Assembly (NCBI GenBank): GCA_024362935.1
Contig: JANCRA010000003.1
Location: forward strand, 3,338,001 to 3,402,000
Direction: 5' to 3'
Length of the DNA: 64,000 nt
Origin: Setophaga petechia
Taxonomy: Eukaryota; Chordata; Aves; Passeriformes; Parulidae
The stretch's first letter is position 1; every line of letters starts with the position of its first letter. This document shows, piece by piece, positions 47,135 to 59,428 of this stretch. The position numbers and the translations under genes were made by a program. The notes beneath the pieces are model-generated. The model worked only from the letters and a program-made list of their open reading frames with translations. It had not been told where the DNA came from and made no database searches.

Positions 47135-50100
47135 TTGAGGATTTTCTTGTTTTATTGAAAGGATCAGCCTCCAAGGTAACACACTCCATGTTCTACCTTG
47201 TCACAAAGTGAGCTGAAATTATTATCATTTTGCATAGCTGAGCCCATGCATCCTGTAGGTTTTCCCTTATTGTCAAAACAACAGGGTTAGCATCAGGATT
47301 TTGCCCTGGGACAACACAGATGGTCTGATCCCAATTATAGCCAAACAGAACTCCATAGTTGTGCCACAACAGTAATTCGGGGAGAAAGATTAGGAAAAAA
47401 ATTAATTATCATCTTCACAGAAACTATTTCAAGAAAAACAGTGTATAAGTCTCTGAGGAAAACAACAGAATTATTGACAAAACATCTCAATCTGATCTGT
47501 GAGACACCCAGACTGATTAAACGGAATTGAGTAAAGTCCATTGTTTAGTACTGGGTTCTGAAATGAACTAACAGAATCAAAACCTAAGAAATGGATTTGT
47601 CAAAAATTAAATCTGTCCTTATTTTGGGATACTCTCAACCAAGTCTGCTGAGTAGGATATTAATTTTCTTGATATTTTTATTTAGGTGTCTTGAATGTGA
47701 AGCAACTATAAAACGAAGGAAAGAGGATATTGCAAATATAAAGCTGATTGCCAAATTTCATTTGGGGCAGGAAATGGAAGTAAGGCAATACTAAGTCTCA
47801 CAAAAGTATAGTCAGCGTTGGGTATTTTTAATTAAAAAGGAAGAAAGTTAAACTATCATCTGCAGACTGAACACTGCATTCCCCAGCTGAGACAGTTTCA
47901 CCTCCCACTCTAAACTTCCTTCCTTTCGTCAGACTAATTTGTTTTGGCCTGATATTTTCCAACGTCAAGGTGAATGTTCCAAAGAAATCTGAGGGAAAAT
48001 GAGTTTGGCTGGTTTTGATCTGTTGTAACTCTACATGAATAATACAGACTTTTTTATTAATTTTTGGAAGTATGTCTAAGAGCAACAGCAGCTATTGGAA
48101 CACACCTCAAATTCAATGCAATTTTTGATCACAGTAGGATAAAATGCACATAAAAACTTTGGAAATATCCTTGTAATATGAAAAGCATTCAAAACCAACA
48201 TTTGTTCATCTACAGAAGAACTGAATTTATTGTGGGTTTTTTAAACTTAATCCAAAATGTTTCAGACAGAAACAGGTTGAAAGAACAAAAAAACCATGAA
48301 ACTCTAATGAAGAAAGTGCAAAGCAATATAAAAACTGAAACCAGTGAGACTGTGGTTTCCTGTTCTTTATGAAACAAATGAAGTGTCTAATATTAATTTA
48401 CTCTTAAGGCTTAGCACTCCAAGACCCCATGCTCAGAGGTCAGGAGCCTCTGAGTGGTGGCTTGATGGCCTCTCTTAACCTTGCTATTATCTTACATTTC
48501 CTTTTTGTGACTAATATTTTTGTGTTGTTTTGGAGAGCAAAAGGAGAACGAGGAGCAGATCCTAAACCAGTTTGAAATGTTCTATATTGATTGCAATGGG
48601 AGAGGCTTACAGAAAACAGGGACATGATGTTAAAGCCAAGATCTCTCTGACAGGGAATGGGACATAAAACTCCCCAAAGCTGTGTTGGTGTTTCAATATT
48701 TGCGTATTATCCTATATAACTCCCATTTCCAGTGTCTGCTAGGGGACCTTGGCATATTTATAGCAGATAGCTGTTGTGGCTTTGCAATGTCAGCCAGGTA
48801 TTTCTTGCCATTCCACTAAATAACATTGGCTCTGCCTTAAACACGTTCCTTCATCAATTTAAAAGATCAGGATGTATCAGACCATTGCCTTTATGCCTAC
48901 ATATGTTCATCACATTTGTCTGAGAAGCATGAGACAGGGACTAATTTCAGCACAAATCTGTACAGTTCCCATGTACCCTGGCTATAATAATCCTGGAACT
49001 ATTTACCATGGAACACACTGCTCCTGGTAGAAAGAATTGCCTCCAGCCCTACTTGTTAGGCTCCATCCACTGAAGCAAAACAATGTATGTATTTTATTAT
49101 TTTTTAAATTAGGATGAACTACAAGGTTCATCTGATTTATTCCCACAAATGCTACAGCCCAGGCCCATGTGAGCTCTTGGCTATGATGGAATATCCTGCC
49201 TGCAGACATTAGGCCAGCCACAGCAATGCACACTATCCTACATTTACCTCTGCCTTCACCTCAGCTTTTGAGCTGTAGATTGGCAAAGATTAAATGCCTC
49301 CTGCACTCTTTGAACTTAACCCAAGGTCTGAACCAGTTATGTGGAGTCAGCTACAGAAATTCAGATTAATTCAGTGCAGTCAGATGGGGTTTTTACTTTT
49401 TTTTCTTCTGATTCCTGGAATATTGTAATTTGTTTTTCTTCGTTCCCTGTAACACAAAATATGGTTTGGTAGGCACTTTACAAAAACATGTAGAGTTCCT
49501 GCCCCCAACCATTTAACATTTAAACCAACAAATCAGGGTTTGGAGAGGAATAAAGCCCCACAATATTTATCAAACATCAAAGTTCACAATTCTACGAAAT
49601 GTCAGATCTGGAAATTAAACCAAAAAGTTTCACTTTCCTAGATGAAAGCCTCAGCCTTTAGACACCTCTACCCAAAATCCAAAATCTCCTTGTTTCTATA
49701 TTAAACATTGCCAATTAAAAGCAGCCACAGCTGAGTCCTGCTTTTCATGTACCCATGAAAACACATCAGTAAACAACCTCCATGTGTTGCCTTTACACCT
49801 GAGCATGCCTTGCTGCTGCAATTATAACCTGACAGACAATAAACTTATGAGAAAGTCTGATTAATTCTGACATTCTCATTGTAGCAACACAAAAACCATT
49901 AAAGATATCATGCCACTGCAGAGATGTCAGTGTCACTTTGACACGATGATCTGCCTTCATCCACAGCAGAAATTTGGTTGGAAACAGCAGAGCAGCACAC
50001 AAAGGAATAAAGGGATAAATGCCTTTTGCAGAGATAAAGAACAGAGGACTCTGTTCTCTTTGAACTTATAATATTTCAGCAAACATCCTCTTTGTTGCCT

Positions 50101-50449
50101 TCTCAGCTGGCTGAAAATGGATTAGAAGGTGAGGATGCATAACTTCTCTATGGCCCATTATTTCTTATTATCATCCAGATGGAGCGTGGCTATTAGAGCA
50201 CCACTAAAAACTCTAATGAACTGCAGTGTTGTAGATTACTAATTCTTCAGCAGCATGTTTGTGTATCAATAATAGACTGTAAAAACAACAACAACCTGAC
50301 TAATTAGGCTGGATCAAATCTGCTCAGCTCGGCTTCCTGTCCCTCCTGTTCTGGGCGTCCGTGTGGGTGTTCAGTGCTGCTGCAGCTTCCATTAAACTCC
50401 TTCCAAAGCCTCTAATCACCCATGGAATATTGCAACCATTTAGAAACAT

Positions 50450-50482
50450 TTGTTTAAATGCTTATAAGAAGCATTTAAACAA
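50450..50482. repeat. Perfect 14-bp inverted repeat, 5-nt loop
   Basis: Left arm TTGTTTAAATGCTT (50450-50463), loop ATAAG, right arm AAGCATTTAAACAA (50469-50482). AT-rich, so a short hairpin of modest stability. Confidence 0.95.
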
Positions 50483-51189
50483 GAGCACATCCATGTTTAA
50501 AGCATATGAATAATTTTCTTGCTATTTTGTCTGTAATGCAGGGGAGTTTAAATCTCAGCTGTTCCTAAAGACAGGAAGAAGTGGGAGGCCCCCAACATTT
50601 ATCATTAAATTCTCTGTTTAGCAAAGCACTCAGGATTTAATTCATTAATATTTTCTGCTATTCCTGGGCTTGTTTGGGTTTTTAACAGGGTAAACAGAAA
50701 CTTGTTCTAAGCTTGTGATTTCATTTGCTTTGCTCCCTTAGCAGTTGGTGGAACATAAAAAAAGAGCTGCAGCACTGGGTCCCACTCAGAAGCTTGGGAA
50801 AAAAATATTTTCTTCAAAAATATCCAAATCAGCCTATGGGATCTACAAAGTAAAACTATAACCCTGCTCCAACCCTGCTCATCAACACACACAAATAAAG
50901 AGCATCTGTTGCAACCCCTGAAAAATATTAAGGAAGTTCAGCCAATGAAGATTTATGATTTTGACACAGAGTAATGTTCAGATAAATCTCTCCAATTCTG
51001 TCATTTTACATCCCATTTAACAGCCAGTGCCACCCCTTGACTTCCCAGAGGAGACAGAAAGTGCAGGATGTGCTGGGGGCTCAGCACAGCATCACTGCCA
51101 TGGAATCACACACACCCAGCCTGGCTCCTCACTGGACAGGGCTCTGCTGAAATCCCCTCCTGCAGGGGCAGGGCAGGGCTGGCCAACAA

Positions 51190-51266
51190 CCTCCAAGGGC
51201 TGTGGCCATGCCACAGGTTTTGTAGGGATCTCACAAAACCTGTGGCATGGCCACAGCCCTTGGAGG
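51190..51266. repeat. Perfect 34-bp inverted repeat, 9-nt loop
   Basis: The left arm at 51190-51223 starts CCTCCAAGGGCTGTGGCC and ends CCACAGGTTTTGT. The right arm at 51233-51266 is its exact reverse complement, and the loop is AGGGATCTC. The arms are about 59% GC. Immediately after the right arm, its last 17 bases (GGCCACAGCCCTTGGAG, 51249-51265) recur with one base missing at 51265-51280. No coding or mobile-element context was recognised. Confidence 0.97.
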
Positions 51267-54149
51267 CCACAGCCTTGGAGCACACTTGTCTTCCCCTTCT
51301 CTCCTCCTTTATTCATTTTCAGACAAGAAGATTTGATTACAAGATCCTTCTTGCATGACCAATCTTCACTCACACTTAATTATTTCAGACTCACAGCCAT
51401 TAAATAGTTTCCTATTTTGGCACTGCTGCCAGCAGCTTTATCCTGAACTTCTTTCTTACATTATGGACTTGCCTTTTTTTTTTCCCCTTTCAAGATAGAT
51501 TGTGTTTGATTAACTAGGAAGTTACATTTCCTTTAGGTAAGGTAGATTATCAATTTCAGCAGGAAATGCTTGCATTAATGAAGCTCAGTAGTAACCTTCT
51601 TTAAGCCTCCATCTCCTATTCAAAAGTAAGGGAGTGCAAGGAGGAATCAGGTTTTGTGCTTTGAAATGTTCCTGGATGAGGAGGAACAAGCAAGAAAATG
51701 AAGCTTGTCCTTTCACCATATACAGGAATGATGGTGTTTTCCAATGTCTTTACCAATCCCATCTCATTCAAACATAGAATGTAAAAAAAAATAATTTCCA
51801 TACATGGAACCTCATTGAAATGGATGCTGAGGTTTTTACAATACACCTACATGGATTTTAGTGCCCTAATTCCCTCTTGCCAATACTTAGAAGATTCACC
51901 AATAAACCTGAAATGTCAGAAACGTTCCCTTCATCATGGTTTGTGGCCAGAGAACACATAAAGGTAAGTTCTCATTGAGCAACAGTGAGGTCAATGGGAC
52001 TCATAAACACACCGTGAGTTTAAAGTTCCCAGTTCAGGAAGCACTGAAGGACTAGGTAAAATGAATTTTAAAAATAGACAGGAATTCATCACACCTCATT
52101 CTGCCCTCCCAGCCTTTAACTTAACATCCTTTGGTCACATATGAGGCAAGAGAGATGAGGCCTGAGGGATGCAGCACCCATTCACAGGGAGGCAGTGTTC
52201 CCTGGCTGACACTGATGCTGAGTTCAGGTTCTTCAACCTTGCCCATCCAATGTAAGAATCACAATTTTTCTGTAGCTACCACCATTACTGTTGGAATGTA
52301 CAGGCAAAACCACAGATTTTGTAGGGCCATGGGTATGACTGCTCCTCCCAGTGTTTCAAATATATGAAAAAATCAATTTAAGGGGCTTTTACCTCAGAAC
52401 TGACCATCTTCCATTGAGGAAGAACTGACAAAATTCTCTCAACATGATGCCACTGGTACAGAGCTGGGCTTTTCCTGCAGAGGAATGCAGTCTCCACTCC
52501 ATCTCCCATTGTCACATCACCATGCAGAAATCAGCAGCAGATATTTATAAACCCTTTTCCATCAACTTCATCCTATTTCGATTCTGATTACACTTTACAA
52601 TGGAGCTTTGAGATGTGTTTTAATTTTCATGAGACACTTTGGAAGAAATTAAATATTCTGCTCTATTAGAAAATCCTTCATTTTGTTATGCAACAAAAAT
52701 GTAGACAAAGTAAGATAAAAGTTTACTAATCTTTTAACTTTTTAAAAATATCTTTTTCTATCTGTTGGTCTTCTTTTTACCTACTTGCTTAGTTTCCCCT
52801 GGAAGAAGAAAGAAATGGCTGAAAGTAAAAAATTTTCTCCCAAATTTCTCTTTCTTTTTTTTCCTCAGTCTTCAAGGAAAATTTTACTTCCATCCTTCTA
52901 CTATACTTCCAGTATACTACTTTTTTGGTATACTTATGTTATACCAAAAGATGCAGCATTTAAAAAAGCAAGTTTTAAATAAATAAAGACAAGAGGAGGA
53001 AAAGGGTGGGGGGAGAACAAAATGTGTTATATATTTTGTTTCTTTCTTTAGTGTAAATATTTATTAATGAAAAAGTCATTATGAAAGCCCAGAGGCAAGA
53101 ACTTTTAGCTCAGAATTATATTTTAGTTAAAAAATATTTTAAAGCCAAAAAAAAGTCAGAATTCCTGTACTGAAATTAATTACTAGATGTTTAGGGGTGG
53201 TCAACCACCTAGAAAAAGTGAGCTTTGCCAGCTTGGCCTTGCTGAGACATTACAGGGATTTATAGCTGTGCCTCACTCTCCCTCCAGCATCAGAGATTTG
53301 TGGGCTTGGGAGGGACCTCAAGGGAGTGCAATCCCAAGGGAGGAGCAAGAATTACCTGCAGCAATGCTCATCAATGAACTGGAGTCTACCAAATCTGCTG
53401 CTGGCTCTGCCCATGATCTGCAAAGTTTTGCCCAAGCTGTAAAATTTTTGGTGGTTGGGTGTTGGAAATCCCTGTTTCCAACATCAGTCTTTTGTTCCCT
53501 CCTAAGTGACCTCACTGCCCTCCAGGAAATACAGAAGATCAATATTTTTTTTCCTTTCAAGCACATTCTTTCCATGATAAAAGTCAATCTTCATGCTTCC
53601 CTTAAGCTTCCATCAGCTTAAGCCAAAGTCAGTTCTTCCAACTGTTCCCTTGAGATCCTGCCTTGTAACATATTTTTATGATCTCCTCTCCCTCCAGCTG
53701 GTCTATAGCTCCCTTAAAGTGCTGTTTCCTTTGTAAAAAAGGAAAAAGGTGTCTACCCAGTCCTAGTCCCAGCAGAATAAATACCTTTTTAGCTTGTTTG
53801 TAGCACTGCTCCTGATAGTTTCCAGAGTGAAATCTACAGGTTTCACCCAACTGCTGTGTTGCTACATTCAGTCTGCAGTCACCTATCCCTTCTCTCCTCC
53901 CATATCCTCCAAAACCCTCTCCAGCCTTGCAGCAGCAGACCCAGTTATTCCATAGGCTGTGCTAGACTGTGCTTGTGCATTTGATTTGCCCTCTTTGCAC
54001 GTGGTGCACTGCATTCCCTCTCTTGGCATTCACCTTGCTGATTTGGGGAGCCTTTCCAATTGATTGGGATGATTATGGATTCTGATGCTGTCATCTGAAC
54101 TGCTTGCAACCCTTCCCAGAACTCTCCCAATGTGCTCTCTCTGTTCTGT

Positions 54150-54500
54150 CACTCATCTCTGCTAATGAAAGTGTTGAGCAGAATCACACGCAGGGCAAAA
54201 ATCTCGCTGGCAATTCCCTCCAAGTTTGACAGCAAAGCCCTTGATTATATTTTGAGAGAGATTGTTCAATCAGTTATCACCAACTTTGTTATGACTGTGT
54301 TGAGATCATCTTTCACACATTTGCTGTAAGGCCACTAAGTAAAAAACTGTCAGAAAGACTTCTAAAAAGTTCAGATATATTGTATCTACTCAATTCCTTT
54401 TATTCTCTAGGCAGTTATCTTGTCAAAGAGAGAAATCAGATTAATTTGCCATGAACTCCTCTTGACAAATCCACGCTGGCTGCTGGCCAGTGGAAGAAAA
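54150..54500 (-). mobile_element. Ancient CR1/L3-like LINE relic, reverse transcriptase region
   Basis: Heavily decayed but collinear with antisense CR1-type ORF2 as I know it: AAGTGTTGAGCAG, CTCCAAGTTTGACAG, TTCAATCAGTTATCACC, CAGATATATTGTATCTACT, CAGTTATCTTGTCAAAGAG and CTTGACAAATCCACGCTGGC. In sense orientation these correspond to the region around the DFSKAFDTV-type motif of the reverse transcriptase. The frame is broken and no functional protein is possible. Boundaries are approximate and the family is inferred from memory. Confidence 0.55.
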
Positions 54501-56092
54501 TCAGTCTTAATCATTCATGACCAAAATATTCCTACTGAAACACAACTGGATTTGACTCAGCACTTGCAGAGATGCACAGCAGGTACCCAGGGGAGAGATG
54601 CCAGTTTGGATGCTCTCCCGTCCTTCCTCCAAAATGGAAGGGAAAGGAGTAAAGCTCTTTAAGGAGGAACCCACAGTCATCTTCCTACACAGAATATGCT
54701 TCTTTTTCCTGGTTCTACCAAAGTTCTTGCAGAAAAAGCCACAGGAAAGATGAATGAGGATGAGAGACACAGAGGCTGAGTCCTCAGTGCTCAGAATGTT
54801 CAAGAGGAACATGACATTGTACTAGTTCAGACCTACAGAAAGGAAGGAACTAGAAACCAAGAACTGGTGTCTGTCACCTTTCATCCAATTACCTGATATC
54901 CCCCAGTACCACCAAAGGTGTTACAGCACCACAGGCAGTACTGTGATAATGAAACCTCCCAGAAACTGGGTTTTTTTGTGTATTTTACAAAAAAGTACAA
55001 AACCCCCAGTTCTGTCAGTGTCTCCGGATGTGTGACAATGCCACATAGCTTTTCAGTTCTGAAAGTCAGCCTAACAAAATCTAAGCATGGAAATCTATTG
55101 CTGGACATGAAAAATGGTATTTTAAGGTCTGATTCAGTTGTATGATTTAAATTTGATTTAAATTTTCTGCAACAGGATACTTGTTAAAACAACTTGTCTC
55201 CTCGCTGAACTGCCCATCCTAACTTCCACTCCAGTTGATAAAACACAGCAGTTATCTGCAAGCAAAACTGGGCCAATATTAATGAGATTTAAGAGAAAAT
55301 ACCTGGTTTTCAGGCAGGACTTACCTGTTCACTGGCCTGACTTACTTGGGTAACTCTCCCTTTTAAATGCCAACCACACAGAGGTATTATCTCCTGGGTA
55401 CACAAATTAACCAAGGATCTCTGTGCAGACAAAGACTCAGATCACTCCCGAGCCCTTCCATCCAAGCAGTGTGACACCCTAGGGGTTATATTTTCTCTCA
55501 GATTTGTTTATCCCTCTAGCACAATATGCTATAAAACTGAGCTGTGTTGTGTTCTTAGCCAGTCAGATATATTTGCTGATCTAGCTGGGCTAATTAAAAC
55601 TTTCTGTTTCCTGAGAGATACAGTTGTTTTGAGTAATCCAGGACTACTTGATAATCCCTCTGGGACCATCTCAGGTGATTGCTTGCACTCTGTGTGTGAG
55701 CATAAAGGTTCATTTTCAACATTTACGTATCACTTATTCAATAACAATTTTCAGTTGTTTTAAATAATATAGCTCAGTAGCATGAAATAACATTTCCTTC
55801 TTCACTGTTACCTCTCCCACTCACTGTCCTATCTCTCTTGATACCATAATTTCCTTTAAACACATCAAGCCAATGACAATAAAAGTAAACCTTATATAAA
55901 CACATGCTAGCTATAACCTTGACAAAAAAAATCCCATAAAGCTTCCCAAGGAGGCTGTTTTACAGTTTTAAAGCTCTTTATATAAAGACACATGTTTTTG
56001 CTATAAACTGGAACCTGAATATCTAAAAATCTCCTGCTCTGACAGATTACAGCAAAACAAGGCACATATGGCCCCAATCTGGTGGCTACAAC
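54501..56092. other. Intronic sequence, no recognised element
   Basis: About 1.6 kb; its left part may be more of the decayed LINE. No gene, RNA or LTR recognised. Confidence 0.5.
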
Positions 56093-56556
56093 CAGGTGCT
56101 GGAGCAGGTCCTGAGAGGGGAAACAGAACTGAGGAAGGGTCTGGAGCACAAATCTGATGAGGAGCAGCTGAGGGAGCTGGGGATGTTTAGCCTGGAGAAA
56201 AGAAAGATGGGAGGGATCTCATTGCTCTCTACAACTCCCTGAAAGGAGGGTGTAGCCAGAGGGTGGTAGCATCTTCTCCCAGGTAGCAAGTGACAGGACA
56301 AGAGGAAACAGCCTCAAGTTGCACCAGGGGAGGTTTAAATTGGATATTAGGAGCAATTTCTTCATAGAAAGGGTGTCAAGCAGCAGAACAGGCTGCCCAG
56401 GGCAGTGGTAGAGTCACAATCCCCAGAGATATTTAAAGACATGTAGATGTATACTTGAGGACATGGTTTAGTGGTGGGCTTGGCAGCTTACCCCACAGTA
56501 ATGGTTTGGCTCAATGACATTACAACTCTTTTCCAACTTAAACAATGATTTTACAA
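56093..56556 (+). mobile_element. CR1 LINE 3' fragment, sense on plus
   Basis: About 460 bp collinear with CR1 ORF2 end and 3' UTR: GAGGAGCAGCTGAGGGAGCT, GTTTAGCCTGGAGAAAAG, AAGTTGCACCAGGGGAGGTT, GAACAGGCTGCCCAGGGCAG, GTGGTGGGCTTGGCAG, with a degenerate tail near TTCCAACTTAAACAATG. Confidence 0.92.
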
Positions 56557-57068
56557 TCTCACTCTTACACTCAAGTTCCATTAAAAAGTGGATGATACTG
56601 CATCTTTTACTCCCTTAGAGTAACTTTATTTTTTTACTGTAGGCTATTGAGATGTGATTATACTCTTAAGCCTTTTCCATGCAGCTGCACAGAGAATATT
56701 GAGATTGCCAAGTTCAACTGCAGCACTGACACCAATAACCTGGCTTAAAATACTTCATCTGCCCCAGCTGTGAGACATAAGTAAGACTGGTAACCACTAA
56801 AAGATATCACAGAAAGATCTTGATATCCTTTCTTTGTAGAGCTAATAGCACTTGGGCTATGGTTCAGCAATCCAAAAGTGTCAAAATGCTTTTCCAATAG
56901 CACTCAAGAGGGGAAATTTTCCCTTGCAAGGAAACTTCTTGTAACTTTCTGTGCCACTTTCTTCTTTTTGCACTAATGGGTAAATGTGAATGTACAGTTT
57001 TACTCTCTCCTGATTTGGATGTTGAAGAACTTATCACCTTTCTCATTGCTTGAGGATTACATCTGTTT
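56557..57068. other. Intronic spacer between CR1 fragments
   Basis: About 510 bp, AT-rich, nothing recognised. Confidence 0.5.
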
Positions 57069-57287
57069 GTAGCAGAACAGGTTGCACAGTGAAATTGTGG
57101 ATGTGCCATCCCTGGAAGTTTTCAAGGCCAGGGACTGGACCCTCAGCAACCTGGTAGAAGAAGTCCCTGCCCATGCCAGGGGTTTGCACCCAGATGATCT
57201 TTAAGGCGCCTTCCAGGCCAAATAATTTTATCATTTTGTGATTCTAAGGTGCCTTCCAGGCCAAATAATTTTATCATTTTGTGATTC
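57069..57287 (+). mobile_element. CR1 LINE 3' end with duplicated tail
   Basis: CR1 3' sequence (ACAGGTTGCACAGTG, GTGCCATCCCTGGAAG, TTCAAGGCCAGGG, GATGATCTTTAAGGCGCC). The last 43 bases are tandemly duplicated: 57202-57244 and 57245-57287 differ at a single position (C versus T). Confidence 0.9.
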
Positions 57288-58157
57288 TAAGAAAAAATTA
57301 AGAGCTTGCTAGCAGGGCTGTATTGTTGGAAGAGACACTGCCCTTGCTGGCCCACATTTTAAGAAACTCTAGGAGCGGCACAAAAATGGCACCAATCCTC
57401 TGCTGCTGAAGAGGTCAAACAAACCCTTCTGCAGCTCCTTGATGCACAGCCACGTCTCTCCCACATCCCAGACCTCTGGAAAAGGAAGGAAAAGAAGGAA
57501 AGGAAGGAAAAGAAACTGCCCTTCCAGAGAACTGACTCTTGTAGGACACCCTTAGGGGCAGACCTGGATTTCAACCAGAGCTAAACACTCCAACCTATGA
57601 ATTCCTACAGGTGTAAAACCTTCTCATATTAGTATCTGTTGCTAGGAAAAATACAATTTAATCTACATTGCTGGCAGTGATTTTTGCGAGAAGGTGCTAC
57701 CTTACACACTTTCCTCAGGATCAAAAATTAAATCCTATGGGCTCTTGGGATTGCTTGTCTGGGAGGCTGCCAGACAAGCGCTTCCCTACAATGATACACT
57801 GTTGTGGCAGCGCGTGGGCTCAGCCACTGCTTAAAAAATTTGCTGGATAAACTTCCATGATTCATCCAAACAGCATTCAAGTGGCTAACTACCAAATATT
57901 GGCAGGGAACTGCTGAATGCTGCTGGAACAATGAGAGAAGCCACTCAAATCATGAATTTGGTTTGACGGATCAATGGAGGCTTGACTGACAGCCCCTGGC
58001 ACCCCATGTCACAGCTCTGAACGAGCTGAGCAGCAGCAAGGGGGGTGCTATGAGCAGTCAGCAGCCTCTCAGTGCTGATTGCCAAATACAGGAGAGTTTA
58101 GGGCCAGAGGTGGCTCAGATGAGAGCATCTGACCAGTTTTAAAAAGGAAAGAGCAAG
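57288..58157. other. Intronic sequence, no recognised element
   Basis: About 870 bp with a GGAA/GAAAA-rich purine patch at about 57478-57516. No gene recognised. Confidence 0.5.
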
Positions 58158-58420
58158 TCACAGAATCACAGAATAATGAGGTTGAAAGAGACGTCTAAGA
58201 TCATTGAGTCCAACCTGTGCCCTAACACCTCAACTAGGCTATAGCACCAAGTGCCATGTCCAGTCTATTTTTAAACACATCCAGAGATGGTGATTCTACC
58301 ACCTCCCATGGGAAGAGCATTCCAGTATTTTATTATTCTTTCAGTGAAAATTTTTTTCCTAATATCCAGCCTATACCTTCCTTGATGTAGCTTGAGACTG
58401 TGTCCTCTATTCTCTCTGTT
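58158..58420 (-). mobile_element. CR1 LINE 3' end, antisense on plus
   Basis: Starts TCACAGAATCACAGAATAAT, then GAGTCCAACCTGTGCC, GTGCCATGTCCAGTC, CCAGAGATGGTGATTCTACC and AATATCCAGCCTATACC, to about CTCTATTCTCTCTGTT. Same subfamily style as the copy at the right edge of the window. Confidence 0.92.
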
Positions 58421-58529
58421 TAATAAAATTAGGAGGAGGGCAGGACACCTATGTGTTTAACAGAGATAACTGAGCTAACAATGATATCTATATTTATGCC
58501 TCTAGCAGACACCTTCTGGTGAAACACGT

Positions 58530-58606
58530 CCCAGCCCATGGCAGGGAGGTTGGTACTGGATGATCTTTAAGGTCCTTTCCAATCCAAAGCATTCTGTGAT
58601 TCTGGG
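58530..58606 (+). mobile_element. Short CR1 3' end, sense on plus
   Basis: CCAGCCCATGGCAGGGAGGT, TGATCTTTAAGGTCCTTTCC and ATTCTGTGATTCTGGGA: only the last about 77 bases of a CR1. It lies 110 bp from an antisense CR1 end, so the two tails face each other. Confidence 0.88.
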
Positions 58607-59428
58607 ATATCAAGAGGAACCCACCCACACTCTCCTTCATCATCTCTCCCATGAGCAATAATCACTTGGGGTCCAAGTGACAGCAATTACTTCTGTCTCC
58701 TTCTCAAAGCTGAAAATCATAAACCTGGGTATTTTAAGAGAAAACAAGAAGTTAGCATTTTGAGCCATTAAACTAGAAACTCCTGGAAAGAGGAATCTAG
58801 AAATGAATCCCATTTTCCAGAGGAGGTTTCCTGTACAATCACTACAACAAATTCATTTGCTCATATGCAAAACCAATGTGAATTGCCAGGCCTGTTTTCA
58901 CCATAATTTAAAACCAGTCACTGTAAAATATCATCTCTCTCACAACATCTCCCTATAAAACTGGAGTAAATAAGAGCCAAAGTAATTATGTATATAGATA
59001 AAAGTATTTCCCTAAAGGAAGAACAAAGCACCCTTAGCTCAGCCATTCTGAGGACCAATGGATAACTAAGAGATTCTTCTGAGTTTTTCACAGCCTGAGA
59101 AACAGTGAATTATTCAATGTTCACTGACACCCTGCCTTCAATATCTCATTCTGCCCTTCCCTTGCTTCACAGATCATCAGAGCATTTCAGTGACCAGTGG
59201 AATATACTGGATTTCTCCAACTGCCTGGATGTACATGCCAGCTCCACTCAGCTGGACAAATAAACTCCTGTAATTGCTGTTTTTATGGGGCCAGACTGAT
59301 GCTGCAGTCTGCTCTATGCCACACAGAGCCATTTCGCTGGTGCACATGGACAGGGCCAAACCCATGACTCCAGATTACAGCAGCAGCATAAAATGTGTCA
59401 GAGACCCTCTGAGCCCCAGGCTGGGTGC
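58607..59428. other. Intronic sequence, no recognised element
   Basis: About 820 bp between the CR1 pair and the ERVL-like LTR. Nothing recognised. Confidence 0.5.

Larger units (their letters stand above)
47135..54149. other. Intronic sequence with two inverted repeats
   Basis: About 7 kb. Two inverted repeats stand out (50450-50482 and 51190-51266, listed separately). A GC-rich patch around 51040-51290 surrounds the second. At about 53190-54149 there are modest open frames on both strands next to an old CR1 relic; this could be further decayed CR1, but I cannot show it. Confidence 0.5.

Noticed and set aside
46916..47189. Frames with SSLLF repeats resembling a repetitive membrane protein
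   Set aside because: These are the translation of the purine/pyrimidine pentamer tract, not a gene.
51027..51407. 126-codon plus-strand frame spanning the 34-bp inverted repeat
   Set aside because: Equivalent frames open on both strands because of the inverted repeat; no family match, no start context, no splice signals judged convincing.
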